Part shown: positions 42,650-55,200 of the stretch, in pieces
Layout of the letters: each line of letters begins with the position of its first letter
Numbering within the stretch: position 1 is the stretch's first letter
NCBI GenBank assembly: GCA_000499405.2
Contig: HG738138.1
Span: 6,942,888-7,006,887 of the forward strand
DNA from: Onchocerca volvulus
Taxonomy: Eukaryota > Nematoda > Chromadorea > Rhabditida > Onchocercidae
Length of the DNA: 64,000 bases
Direction of reading: 5' to 3'
Made by a program: the position numbers and the translations under genes
The notes under the pieces: model-generated
Told to the model about the DNA's origin: nothing
Database searches by the model: none
The model's input: the letters and a program-made list of their open reading frames with translations, nothing else

Positions 42650-43556
42650 AAAGATTCTTGTTTTCTTATCGTTTGTAATCTCCGTATACTGCATTATAGT
42701 CAGTGACCAAAAATTCATTTCGCTGCAGCGGTACAAAATATCGGTTCTTAAGTGTTTTTTGACAAATTCTGAAGTAACCGCGAAACATTGCTTTTCTCGT
42801 TTAATCAGATAGCTTATTTCCAACGCATATAAGCGCATATAACTTTTTTTTAAAGTGATACCACTTTGGGTGTGTAAGATATAGTGAACGGTTTGTTTTT
42901 CTTGTTTGGTATTTGATATGGTATTTTACGCTCTCTCATTTTAATTCTTTCTGAAACTCCGTTTGTGTTAATGCTTACTGGCATATAGTTATGTTGTGTG
43001 CTGGAACTAATTACTTAAACTCTTTCAAATATTACCCTGTTTGTTTGTTTTTTTTTATTTGACTCAAATTTACCTCAGCATATCTGCAAACCCATTTATT
43101 CTGTTCTAAAATAATAAAAATTATACGTTTGTTATTGCGAATATTTTTGAATCTTCCGATCTCATGAGCTGAATTAGATTAAACTGATAGTACCTCTCTC
43201 TTCACCATCGACCGGTTGTTATTCATTCAATTGATTTTCTTTCCCTTTTAACACAGTTGTTTAATTCTATAACTGCAGAATGATTCGTTCCTTCCGCCAT
43301 ATTTATTTTGAATTTAATCTGCTTTGAAAAATAAATTTTGTTAACTTTTATTTTTATAATGAGTGGAAAAGATTTGTTGAGCGTTGCACTCGAAGTTGAA
43401 ATATTTCCATTTTTCTGCCATTAAATAGTAGTGGTGATAAGATGCTTAGAAACATTACTGCAAACTGGAACTATCTTTGCAGACGTACATTTGTCTCTTT
43501 TTGAAAGTGTATTGCGGTAGAAGCATATTTCGGTTCGCTTAGTGTTTTGAGAAAAA
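42650..43556. other. Intergenic spacer between CFP1 and PMM genes
   Basis: About 0.9 kb, same-strand neighbours. It holds the CFP1 3' UTR with AATAAA at 43113-43118 and the PMM promoter and 5' leader. The spacing is too long for a typical nematode operon, so the two genes are probably transcribed separately. Confidence 0.6.
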
Positions 43557-45525
43557 ATGAATGAGTCAAAAGTGGGCGCGATACTTCTTTTTGATGTTGA
43601 TGGCACTTTAACATTACCACGTCAGGTATGTTGAATTATGAAGATACTTTAAATTTGTAGATTTCATTCGGTAATTTTATCCAGAATTTGTGGCACATTG
43701 GTTTGTGCATTTTCCACGTATTTCTTGGCCGATGAGACTAGTCGGTCAGTATTTCCTTATTTCTATTTGTCGTTCTTCAGAAAATGGATCAAGCGATGAG
43801 CGATTTCATGATGGAAGTGCATAAAACAATGCCTTTAGCGGTAGTGAGCGGTTCTGATTTATCAAAAGTAGTCGAGCAGTTAGGAGAAAGCTTAGAGGAT
43901 GGTAAAAATATTTAATGTGAACAAATAGAAGAAAGTTCAGATGTTCGGCATCTGTTAAGATTGTTAAAGCATACGTTAATTTCGTAAGGAATTTCGTACA
44001 ATTTCAGTTAATCGGTCTGAATAGCATTTTACCTGTATTTATCGTTCTGCTTTGATTTACACGGTAGCTTTCATTATTGAAACTTTTATTATTGAATTTT
44101 TGGTCAATTGGATCCACAGAATTTATTATAGTTCTGAGTCGATTTGATTACGTGTTCAGTGAAAATGGACTTGTGGGTATCAGTAAAGAGATCACATTTC
44201 CTGTGCAGGTTTTTTTCCCATATTTCTATATCATAAGCCTCTTAATTTGCTTGCTTTGCTTAATTCATTTTTTAGAAATTTGTAACATTTCATCAAGTCT
44301 TAAACGATGAGTCCGCACCTAATGTCTGTATCCTCTGTAATGGTTGACCGCTTTATTAGTATAGATGAACCTTACGTAATTGAAACTTGACTGCTGATCA
44401 TTTTTCCTTTTGCAAATTAAAACTGAAATGCTTGCAGTCAATAAAGCATCGTCTTGGTGAAACGCGACTAAAAAAACTCATCAATTTCACCTTACGAGAA
44501 TTTGCAGAGATCGATTTGCCTGTTAAACGTGGAAATTTCATTGAATTACGAAATGCCAGTTTCGCTTACTCGTTCCTTATTCTTGATGATTTTGAAAGAT
44601 CCGTAAAAAAGTTTTCATAACTTGTAGTTTTAATTTCCAGCAAGTGAAAAGGAGAAAAAGAAAAAAGAAGATTCACGAAAAAGAGATATGGAATAAAAAA
44701 AATGTTTGAATCTCAAAATAAAGTTATATACCGTTTTAGTTCTCGCGTATTGCAGTAAAAAATTTCTGGGATAAGAATATTATCTTTTTTGCAAAGGCGA
44801 AGTTTTTAGTATATGAGAAAAGTAGATAAGAATCCTTTAAGATTTCATCCATGCATAATCTGCTTTGAAGGAATTTGGCAGATGAAAGTAAGAATCTTCG
44901 CATGCGTTTTGTTCATCACACCATTAACCTGTATAGTGAGTTTTGATCATATAAAAACTCGAATTTAGGGAATGCTAAATCTCTCACCAATAGGCCGAAG
45001 TTGTACTCAGGAAGAACGGCTGCAATTTGCTGCTTATGATAAGGAACATGGTGTCCTTCAGAAATTTGTCAAGAAACTTGAAGATTTCACGAAAGGATGG
45101 GACCTCAATATCTGTATAGGTAATGCTCCATTTCTTTCTCTTCATTCTATTTCTTAATGATTATTCATCTTATAGGTGGCCAAATCAGTGTGGACGTGTT
45201 TCCTTATGGTTGGGACAAGACATATTGTTTGCAGTTTCTGAACAATTTTCACACAATTCATTTTTTTGGTGATAGGACTACACCGGTTTGTCATGATTTC
45301 ATTATAGGATGAATTCTGCGGAATCAGTAAGGGAGAAAACTTCCTATTTCATGCTTGTGCAGTTAATATGGTAAATTAATTGATTCTACATTTGTTTGCA
45401 TATATCTTTTCTTTTAGGAAGGTAATGACTACCATTTGTTTATTGATCCTAGAACTACTGGATATACCGTTAAAGACCCAGAAGACACGATGAAACAAGT
45501 TCGTAAACTGTTGGAAACTCTGTGA
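43557..45525 (+). CDS. Phosphomannomutase (PMM2 type)
   Basis: Exons 43557-43625, 43781-43901, 44132-44208, 44438-44554, 44969-45119, 45176-45285 and 45418-45525 give 250 aa, close to the family length. Reaction: mannose-6-phosphate to mannose-1-phosphate, feeding GDP-mannose for N-glycosylation and GPI anchors in the cytosol. Seen: the HAD catalytic motif LFDVDGTLT at about 11-19 with both aspartates, [39 protein letters not shown] spanning an exon junction, [28 protein letters not shown] and DPRTTGY. These are diagnostic of PMM. The fourth intron begins with GC, not GT (AAT|GCCAGT), because homology places the junction exactly between Asn and Gly-Met-Leu-Asn. C. elegans has a PMM orthologue too. 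Confidence 0.96.
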
Positions 45526-46637
45526 TAACAACCATCGCAATTATAATCGCTTTACTGCTATCATTTACATGATGTTAAATTATGAATTTTGTTCAACTTG
45601 TGCTAAATTTGCGAAGTGAACAGATAATCAACAAAAAATAAAGTAGAGTTTTAAAATTGGTCCTTTTTTTTTTAAGATTATAAAACAAGACAAAATTCCA
45701 TTTATATTTCGTGCATGATATAAATATACAAATACGGTTAACATGTGGAGTACTCATTTTATACGTTGAAGTATGCAACTCTGACTTGTTATATTACAAT
45801 TACTATTCCTTATAACGACTTTGATTTGTTACATTACAGTTATTATCCCTCACAATTGTATGCAACTTATCGGTGCGGTAATTAAATCACAGATGTTTTG
45901 TAATAAGTAGTCATGCAAAAAATGATGGATGAAAAGGCCACAAACTGAATTCAGACAATGCAAATTATGAGAATTTAGAAGTTGAAAATCTTTATAAGGA
46001 TGGAAGAAATCAGAGAGAGCTAGTGCGGAAATGTGGCAAACTTTATAAATGGATTCGTACCAAAATATCTGCAGCTGTGAACCTCCGTCATCGTGATAAT
46101 GAGATGAAATGGGTTCCTTCAAGTTAAGGCATTTGTGTTATATGTCAGTAGTCCGAGAGACACTTCGAGCGCGATACCAGCGTTGAATCCTGAGAATATT
46201 TCTCTGTATGGTTGGAAAAAAAATTTCATTTATAAGGATTTAGTGTATCCCATCAAGTTTTGTCATTCTTCAATTTGTTCATAACTCCGGAATAACATAG
46301 CGATATACTGAGGTTGAAATGTAACTTCGTAAATTAAACCATATCACTTCCCATGAAGTGGTAGTTTTAGTGGACCTAATTAAACAAGTATTAGGAATTA
46401 GAAATATTAGGAATCTCCGTAAAGAAATTATTCGATAAAAGTAAGCCATACATCTGTGCAGCCATATTTTGTATTTCATTAGCCAGCATTGCACCGTTCG
46501 TTTCTAGAAATGAGGCAAGAAAATAGTTTTTCTTTTCTAAAGCTAATGATAATGTTGTTTGATTGTCGGCAGCAGAATAGCAATTAATATTTGACGAATT
46601 CCTAGAATGAAAACGTACACAATTCTTCTGCTGAATT
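45526..46637. other. Convergent intergenic spacer
   Basis: The 3' ends of PMM (+) and the inversin-like gene (-) face each other here. A PMM polyadenylation signal is at 45637-45642. No other gene is seen. Confidence 0.6.
45637..45642 (+). terminator. Polyadenylation signal of PMM
   Basis: AATAAA about 112 bp after the PMM stop codon. Confidence 0.6.
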
Positions 46638-49600
46638 TCATTTCACACTGGAAAACTTCTTCGCTCGTTTGCTGCATTAATAACCACGGTTACGATTAAA
46701 AATGAAGACAATGAAAAAAACGACTTACTTGAGCATTAAAATGATTGTAGACCAGCAGCCTTGTTGTACTGCAACCATTAGAGGATCCCATCCACGATTA
46801 TCTCTCATCAAAGAATCTGCCCCACACTTCAAATTGAAAGACATCACCAAATTAAGCTTTCAGAAAAAAGGAGAATAAAGAGATAAAAAATCCTCAAACA
46901 ACAAGTTGCGAATAAATAAAATTTACTCTTAACAAATATCGCACGCACTGCACGGCGTTATGTTCAGTAGCGTAATGTAATGGCGTTTGCCCCATATCAT
47001 TTCGCATATTTAACAAAGATGGATTATTCATATAGCGCACTAGCTGACGAAGAATTTCCTTGCAATCCGAATCTGCCGCAACATGAAAGGCTGTGTTGTT
47101 TAACTAAATCGAAAGTCTCTGTTATATCATAATGATTCTGTACCGCAGTACTAATATTGAACCTCTTAAACGCTCAAAAATTTACCTTATCCTGAGTGGA
47201 GTAGTCAATGCCAGCACGCAGAAGACGTCGGACGGCTTTTGTACTACCTTTTTTTGCTGCCACTATAAGAGGTGTCTCGCCAAGCTTATTTCGCTTCTGA
47301 AAGTCTGGAGTGAAGCTTAAATACATTAGTATGTCTTTTATAGTTGGCTAGGCATATTAAAGTAAATACTAATAAAAGTAGACCTTGAAGGGAATAGAAT
47401 GTTATATGCAAAGTAACGGAAAAATATTCTCTTATTGAATCTTCCAAATCTTCCTCATAATTCTTATTATATCTAAAGCGAACTTACCTCAGCATTCCAT
47501 TTGAACAAGAGTAGTGTATCAATGACCTCAACATGATCGCCTGCGGCAGCTAAATGAAGTGCAGTGCAACCCTGATAGTCAGAATCCTCCCGACTTATTA
47601 CTGGATTTGCGTCGATCATGGTGCTTATCGAAATATCTTTACCATTCATTGCTGCCCACATAAATGCGCTGTGACCATTATTTGTTCGGATTTCCTGAAG
47701 GAATTTTCACAGATGATTATTTTCTAATTGCTACAGACATGATGTGAAAGTTGAGGTTTTCTGAACTAAAAAAAAAAAAAAAAAGTGAGAAAAGTTTTAT
47801 TGATTGACGGAGATAGAATGAAATCAGATAATATCACGATTACAGATGATGGTTTTGCTTATGGTAGAGATGGATTGAATATAGATGAATTGGATTAAAG
47901 TGGAGGATATTAAGTAACTTCTGACTCAATAATTTCTATTGTGACTACTACTGCTTAATGTCTGCTAGAAATGATGGATATAAGAACTTACATCGGTATA
48001 TTTATTGGCTTGGTACAAGAGTCTAAGAGTGGCACAGAATCCACCTATAGCAGCATAATGCATCGGCGTCGCACCGTAACTGTCTTGTGCTTTTATCGAC
48101 GCGCCATATTCCAAGAGTATCGTCACTTGGCGTAATTTACCTCTAGCCGCTGCATGATGCAGTGCTGTACGGGAATCCGGATCTATGGACTTCAATTGCT
48201 TATTTAACCAGTGCTTAAAAAAACCACTCTACCATCTCTATGTGGTTCTGTTGTAAATAAAAATAAGCCAGCATACTTCTTTTCATAATTCATGAAATAA
48301 CTGGTTTATAATTTTTTCGTTATAGTATCATGAAACGATAAAGATAATGTCAATTTAAATATGGCAAGCTTATTTGGGAATAAACGGCGACCAACATATG
48401 CACATACCTCTTTGCCACCTTTATCAACCAAAAGAGCTTTAGTAAGTGAAACTGCACCACTGATTACCGAACACATCAACGCTGTTTGCCCTAACACATC
48501 TCGCAAAAGGACGAGCTCGGGACAGCAGCTCAGAATTACTCTCACCACTTTCAATTTCGCTAAATCAATTGATAAATGAATCACAGTTAATGAATCCTCG
48601 TGGAAGATGCGTTCAAAACAAACGCTAGTAAAAATGTGGTCTACCTTAATTTCTTCCACGCAAGTTCCGCATAAGAAGCCATATGATGTGAATTAAATTA
48701 AGTTATTCTGTGCAAAATATGAATCGAAGAACTGGTGTGGTGAATTAAAAAAAAAATTAAACCTTTCTCACATTTAGAACATCTTTTTTCAAAAGTTTCA
48801 GTTGCGATGCATTCACTAAGTAAGTACATTTTCAGTTCTGCTGCTCCCAGCTTATTATGGAATCCCGGTAGTGAAGGAGAATTTTTAGTGAAACAAGCGA
48901 AATTGCACTCCACCGTCGCCATTTCATGAAGCACTGTGCCTCTAAATAAGTTAAGGAAGCAAAGTGAAACAAACTTACAAACTACAATATTGCGATAACA
49001 TTTAGATATAATAAAAATATTTTACAGTAGCAGATTTTTAGTTCCTAACCGTCCAATTCGCCAGAACATTGTTCGTTTCGATGCCTCCCTAAGAGCAGCT
49101 GAAATCTTATTTCTCTTCCTCCAATTATAAATCTTGTTAACAATTTTTTTAAGATTATCAGTCAGCAACAAGTTCGTAGCTTCCACACTATTCCAAAGAC
49201 AGGCTACGTGTACTGGTGTCTGATTGCTTTTATTGCACTGCTGCAGCATCTCTTCAACTACTAACCATCCAAAATATTTCATGATAAAGCCTAATACGAT
49301 CTGCAATATAAGCAAGTTCTTATTGAGTGGAAATATGTATTCTTATTGCTAAAAAAAATTTGTATATTGAAGTCATTGTGACATAAAATTGATTCTTTCA
49401 TGACATCGATACTAAGTTTTATGATTGGTGATAATCTAGCATTTATCAAAGGAAAAAAAGGTGGATAAAAATGTGCCAACTGAATATATATTTTGGTTTC
49501 CTGAAGTTATAAGAAATTAAAATCGGGCGATTGTAACAGGCCTGGGACTGGCATTTGGCATAAAATGAAGTTCTACGAGCTACAGAAAATCAAAAGGATT

Positions 49601-51523
49601 CATTTCTCAATAGCAAAAAACAAACAAGCAAATTTGATGCGAGATACTTTTATGAGAACTTATAAACTAAAATTACCAACTTTTAGACAATGTTTTTTGC
49701 GTAACCTGCAAGCTAAATGCAATAAATTATTGCCGCTAAAATCACGCTGCAATGTAAATTTGTACGATGTTTTGCAATCATTTCTTTTCATGATATCCTG
49801 AAAACATGACATTCAATTTACACATTTTGAAAAATCGGACGCCTCCAGCCTATAAAATCAAATAAAACACAGAAAAACAAATAATAAAAAAAGAAACTGC
49901 AAAGAAAATCCACATACCATTTTTTCCTGCTTAAAGGAAAGTTTCAGAAAGAGTTTTAAACAACTTCTAGCATTATTGCATACAGCAGTATGGAATACAG
50001 AATAACCCTTTAAGGTAGTGAGTCGGAAATCAGCGCCAAGACTATAAAAAATTTTGACTGAAAACACATCGAGTGATGACTCAAAGATTATTCATCTTAA
50101 ACAGATATAAACTAATCCTTAGATTTGGAACTGAAAAATAAGGAAATAAATGTCAAAACACATGCGTGCCTCAACAACAGCCAAGCAGCAGCAACATGAT
50201 CATTTGCAGTAGCCCAATGAAGCAAAGTTATGCCTTGTGAATTCGCTGCATTAACAGATACTTTCAAAACATTAATCAAGTATAGCAATTGGGATATATT
50301 TCCAGTAATTGCTGCACGTATAGCGGATAAATGATTCTGAAACCTCCAGATTAAGAACTTTTGTTTGTTCACTATATAAATTTCTTTTATGGAGTATACA
50401 CAAAAAAAAAAAGTACACCACATGTAGCATTTGTAGTATGAGATAGAACTTATCTAAATTTATCGTATTTAAAGTTATCTCACAAATATTGTACGGAAGC
50501 GAACACTTCATGAACCGGAAATTTTGGTGGATTATCTCTTCTTTATCATGAAATTTTATGATATGACATAACAGCCTTTTTTACCAATAATAACTAACGA
50601 ACATCAGCAGCGGCATGAAATGAGTTAAAACTGAAAGAATTCGACTGAATCATAGCAGAATCGACTGAATCGACTGGTCCTTGTGCGCTTTCACCATTTT
50701 CTATTTGTACACTATCTTCGATACTTGGATACTGCTGATAACTCTAAATCTATTATTGACATTCTTTGAAGATATGTGTGGAAGTAAATTTGGGAACCGA
50801 GATTCGTAATGCTTGCGCTCTAACAAATATCATACTCGCAAAAATGAAGTTCAATGGCTCAAAACCTATATCGTTCCTCATTTCATTGCGGTCGATACCA
50901 TCAATCATAGAATTTGGAGTTTGTTAGCAAGGAACTTTTCAGAAAAGGTTAAAAAATTGGCTCACATTAGTTGAACTTCCATGACCAATGGAAGAACGAA
51001 AATCTTCCTTACTTGACGAACTTAGCTCGGAAATCCTGAAACAAACTTTGCATACATTACCACGGAACCATGAGTGGTTGTCCCTATTCGTAAAACTGGA
51101 AGGTTGCAAGAAATTTAGAAATATAACTTAGACATATCTCAGTATTCCAAATGAGAGGCCAATTAGCTTTGCCTCTTTCACTATTTTGAAAACAGTTTTC
51201 TTTCATCACTTTTTGAATCCTTTCTTAATTTTTTTGAGATCCACGAGACAATTTCTAATAATTTAAACCAAAACAAGAAGAGTGCAAAGAACAACAAAAA
51301 AAAAGCACATTCGCGCTTAATCTCATATCTGTATTCATATAAAAAAGTCACAAGTAACAGTGTTACACCTGCAAATTTCTCGATTTAGCTTTTCAAAGTT
51401 CAACAGGAATACACCACCATCAACGTCGGTTTCTAAATCATTTAAACTAGATTCATTAGCTGCTGTTGACACACGATATAAGCCACTGCATAAGCCCTTC
51501 AAGGTACTCTTTTTTCTCTTCAT
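46638..51523 (-). CDS. Inversin/MLT-4-like ankyrin-repeat protein
   Basis: Exons on the minus strand: 51523-51369, 51035-50966, 50734-50603, 50336-50162, 50057-49918, 49300-49050, 48941-48763, 48652-48408, 48213-47992, 47694-47488, 47296-47186, 47103-46927, 46826-46729 and 46671-46638; every phase closes, 731 aa. After a Ser-rich N-terminus of about 120 residues come about a dozen ankyrin repeats, e.g. ITLLHWATANDHVAAAWLLL, SRTALHHAAARGKLRQVTIL, YGATPMHYAAIGGFCATLRL, GCTALHLAAAGDHVEVIDTL and LGETPLIVAAKKGSTKAVRR. The run SRTALHH...YGATPMHYAA...GHSAFMWAAMNGKD...GCTALHLAAAGDHV follows inversin closely (QGATPLHYAA...GRTSFMWAAGKGSD...GGTALHAAALSGHV). Known: C. elegans MLT-4 is the inversin homologue and works with MLT-2, MLT-3 and NIMA kinases in molting. 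No IQ motif is seen in this model, so the C-terminus could be alternatively spliced. A degraded BEL element lies just upstream. Confidence 0.82.
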
Positions 51524-51558
51524 TGTTGAGAAGGAAACGCTAACAGTTGAAGCTATTT

Positions 51559-51570
51559 CTGCAATGAAAA
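51559..51570 (-). promoter_or_regulatory. Candidate spliced-leader acceptor of inversin-like gene
   Basis: On the minus strand TTTTCATTGCAG ends at 51559, 35 bp before the ATG at 51523. The first coding exon has no other upstream acceptor in frame. Inferred. Confidence 0.45.
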
Positions 51571-51735
51571 GTAAATAAGATACGTACGGAGATACTTGCA
51601 CGCTAGAATTCCGATTATATTTATACTAATCTTATAACCTCATAAATTTGCTATATCAATTCTTTGAATACAATCTTATCCATATTTTTCTTCCAGTCTT
51701 TTCAAAACTCACGACTTTTCAAATTTAAAGTTAAC

Positions 51736-52278
51736 TGTTGGGGAAAAAATCTGATCGAATTATATAATTTGGTTGTAGTCTGATTGAATTGGGATTGCTT
51801 AGTTTGATTGAATTTGGGATTAATAGACTTCTTGCTACTGTGATTTGGCTATATCAGCCATAGATGTCGGAAAAATCTTTCCATGTATTGTATGACAGAG
51901 ACCAGTCCTGTTGAGAAATTGACGGAAAAATAATTTTTCGTAACAAACAATTTCAGCGAATATCAAGAAATCTAAGTGTCGAACTGTTTTTATTTGACTG
52001 TCGGGGGTAAGAACTCCGAACTTAAGCTAATTCCAGCTCCAAATCCTGTCCTTTTAAATCCTTTCGGGGCTCCTCCTCCTTTCCTGATCTCCTAAGTGTC
52101 GCCTATAGATTAGTCGAACTCGCTTTGTTTATCTGTTAATTGAAGCGTTTTGGCGGTAAATATTTTATCCGCTTGTTGGTCCTTTCAACGCTACATCGAC
52201 CCACTTGATCTTTAGCACTTATTGCTTAGAATAACTGTCGTGGCGCTATTTGCCGTTCAACACTCCTTACTTGTAACA
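51736..52278 (-). repeat. BEL/Pao long terminal repeat (minus orientation)
   Basis: About 543 bp, beginning TGTTACAAG (high coordinate) and ending CCCCAACA (low coordinate) on the minus strand, so it has TG..CA ends. It aligns with the plus-strand LTR at 60421-60972 over its whole length. Shared blocks include GGCGACA, GGAGATCAGG, AAAGGATTTAAAAGGACAGG (a TATA-like core), TTTGTTACGAAAAATTA, CTGTCATACAA and CACAGTAGCAAGAAG (CACAATAGCAAGAAG in the plus copy). It is the 3' LTR of the element to its right. Confidence 0.85.
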
Positions 52279-53530
52279 ATTCATCTTTCCTATTTTTCCG
52301 ATAATCCCCAACCGAAAGAAGATTGAGGCCTTCAGGGGGTATAACGAAAGGTGTTTGTTTCTGTTTGAATTCGTCATTTGGTAGCACTTCTGGTTCGTAG
52401 GGGCAATAGGTTCTTGTTCGAATTTTTGCGTCGATTTCCCGAATTTTATTGAAAGATTCTTAAGCCCTTATCGTCGTTGATTTCTAGAGGGCACAGTATA
52501 TTCACGGGTCTGTTGAGGAGTCATCCGCTTGACATTTCTCCTTCATTCTCCATCTCTTACTCTCTTGACATCGGATTTGTGTGCTCAGACTTCTCATTTT
52601 AATCTTCTGATCATCGGTATTAATGATTTTGAATTAACGCCAATGATCAAAATATTAAGATACGAAAGTTAGTTCTAAGTTAATTCCGAACTTTTAATGA
52701 TTCTCTCCGTTCATTAGTTGCCAACAGTTGTGTCTTCAGCATATTTCAATTGTTTTGAGTTTGGGTCATATCGAATATACCTCAGTCTACCATTTTTATA
52801 TTTCATTTTCAGCTCCTTGTCATGCGTCTGATAAGCTATCCATGAATTTGTAATAATGATTCTTCATATTTTTCGTTTAATTTTATTTCTTCTTTTTTTG
52901 CCAGAATTTCTTCGAACTGTTGTAAGGATTCTGTACATTTTCTTAACTGATTGCGTACTTCCTTGTTCCCACTCATACAAATTTGGATTTGAATTCTCGG
53001 CTTGGCGACCCAGTTCTATTTTCTTATATAGAACCTTTATTGCCTTTGATCATACAACTTTGGATCTAAGTTTTCGGCTTGGCGACCCTGCTTTCTTGTT
53101 GAGAATCTTTTATTGTCCTGTGGAACCACCTGCTCATCCTTTTCTTGCAGAGGATACTGTAACTTGCCCTTATCTTTCGACATCTCCGTATTGATTACTG
53201 AATTAAAACTTGGGACTTTCCTATTGTATCCCCTTCCTGCTATCATAGGTCCAACTTCCGTATGAATTAAGGAGAATCTTGACTTTTTTCTTTATTACGT
53301 AACTTTAAGGGACAATTGTGTTGAGTGTTCCACTTCAGATGTTGTGGAACTTTGCTTAGCTGGATGAATTTAAAGTAGTCAGCCCTGATGTCAGCACTAT
53401 CAAGCTTCTTCCAATAACTCTTTAGACTATCCTGTTGGTCTTGTTTATCTTTGAAGATAGATCATAGTTATTTAATTAACTACTTGTAATTTTTTGTCAA
53501 GTAGTCCATCATATTGGCCTCAAGTCTTAA
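52279..53530 (-). pseudogene. Degraded internal part of BEL/Pao element
   Basis: Downstream of the protease on the minus strand, fragments read DSADIRADYFKFIQLSK and EVGPMIAGRGYNRKV, consistent with the ADYFF..IQL and TEVGPMIAGRGY linker that follows BEL protease. Beyond that come frames with no recognised family before the LTR. No reverse transcriptase, RNase H or integrase motif was found, so most of pol is deleted or decayed. Confidence 0.6.
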
Positions 53531-55200
53531 AACTTTCTTTCTTCCATTCTTCCTCCAATTTCTGCTTTGGTTTTAAGACATGGTTTTGACATCTTGTTAT
53601 CAAATGAAGCGATATGTAATTCTTCTTCCTCGGTATCTTGTAGGTTAAGTCGATTAGCTAGATCCTTGGAAAAAATAGATAGTCGGGAGCCGATATCGAA
53701 TAATGTTAGGGCCTGTTCTCGGATTCCTGGCAATTTTGGATGGACCACTTTGATTACTTTGCACAAGAACAAGACTTTCTTTTCTCCTTGATCCTTTCCT
53801 TTGGTTATTGAATAGGATGTAGTTGTTAGTTGCATCTTCTTTTAAGTTTGTCCAGTATCCAGTATGCCATTTTCATGTTTTATGTGACATAATGCTCTAT
53901 TATGAGAACCTTTGCAATGGTAACATGAACATTTCCATCTGCTGCATTCTGCTACCTTATGTCCTGGTTGAAGATAATTAGGGCAAGTTTTATTTCTCTT
54001 AGATGTTCCATCCGTATTTTGCTGTGGAATAGATTCGGCATTCAACATCCCAACGGTCCTTCTTACAAAATGAACAGGGAGAGCTTCTTCTTTTAGCTGA
54101 GCCTCGGTTTGGGCTCCTTTTTCGACTTCTTTCGTGCCTCTGTCGTTTGATCTGCCGCTTTGCTACGGCTAGGGCGAGCATTCTCTTTTTTCTATCGCAA
54201 TTGGAGATTTGTTTTTGGCGTACACTGGTTTCTTTCTGAATTTGGAATTGCATGTTTGGATTCAAGCAACGTCTTCTTCAATTCTTGCTATTTTCCTTAA
54301 GCAGCTTCTTAGTTTCTCGGTTGACCGAAATTCTTCTTTCTGTTTTCGTTCGTACACATTCGCTAAAATCCACCGGAATAATTTTTTCTTGATAATAGTT
54401 TGCACATTCGAGTGATCCAAGTTTTCTCGTATGACTTTTAATTGTTGAAGAATCCGTTCAACTGCTTCAATTATCTCTTTCCAGTCTCGGTCATTTCTTT
54501 TAATATGTTCAAATTCGCAGCATAGCAAACTTTTGATCGCCGATGTGTTGCCGAATTTCTCCATTAGTAATTGTCTAATAATGTTATAGTTTTCTGACTC
54601 GACATCGTATCCATCATACTCTTGAGACATCTCTTTCCAAGCAGGAAAGTAAGTAGCTTAGCTTCTGTATGTCCGCGAGATCATGTATTGTTGCTTCAAA
54701 GTTGCTCCAAAATTCCCTCTGTTTTTGAGGATCTCCATGAAGACTGTCAGTGATAGTTGGGGCAAATTTACCGTTGTTTGGAGACCCGTCGGGGTTATTT
54801 CTCTTTGATTCGTTCGATTTCTGGACTCTCTATGTACTTTTTTATGCGTTCAACTGCGGTTTCAGCACCCTTCTTTCATGGAGCCAAGATCAACAACCCT
54901 TCCTTTCCTTCATTTATTAAGTTCAAAATTCCCTCCTTATCTTCCACCATGTCTGCGTATTTCTTTCCCTCTTCCTTTTGCCATTGTGATGGAATCTTTT
55001 CCAGGAAATTGGCCACTTATCGTTTAAAAAAAAAAAAAGAGAAAAAGCGTCTCGTCTCTACATATAATTCAATTCTTCCCATCTTGTCAACAATAATACC
55101 CTTTCAATTTTCTTATGTTCACTTTGATTTTCGTCTTTTATATGTTAGCCGATTGATTCCCGATCTGTCCCTTTCATTTCGCTGAGGACCTTCAGAATTT
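53527..55200 (-). pseudogene. BEL/Pao gag and aspartic protease relic
   Basis: Read on the minus strand from 55200: an N-terminal coil-rich region with a TGA and frame breaks; a DUF1759-type gag segment (NYNIIRQLLMEKFG, then a helical region containing HIKRNDRDWK); zinc knuckle CSFCKKDRWDVECR; a second cysteine cluster CPNYLQPGHKVAEC...CSCYHCKGSHNRALC; and a protease segment ALTLFDIGSRLSIFS, where the active-site triplet is DIG and not the usual D-S/T-G. The ORFs change frame between 54265 and 54262 and again near 54048, and an in-frame stop follows LDTGQT. The copy is inactive. It is more complete than the gag relic at 2608-3894 and ends in the LTR at 51736-52278. Confidence 0.85.

Noticed and set aside
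49291..49479. Extra minus-strand exon of the inversin-like gene
   Set aside because: The exon ending at 49918 joins directly to the one starting at 49300 in phase, and the frame here has no ankyrin character.
54757..55185. 142-codon plus-strand ORF
   Set aside because: It is antisense to the BEL gag relic, whose homology is clear on the minus strand.
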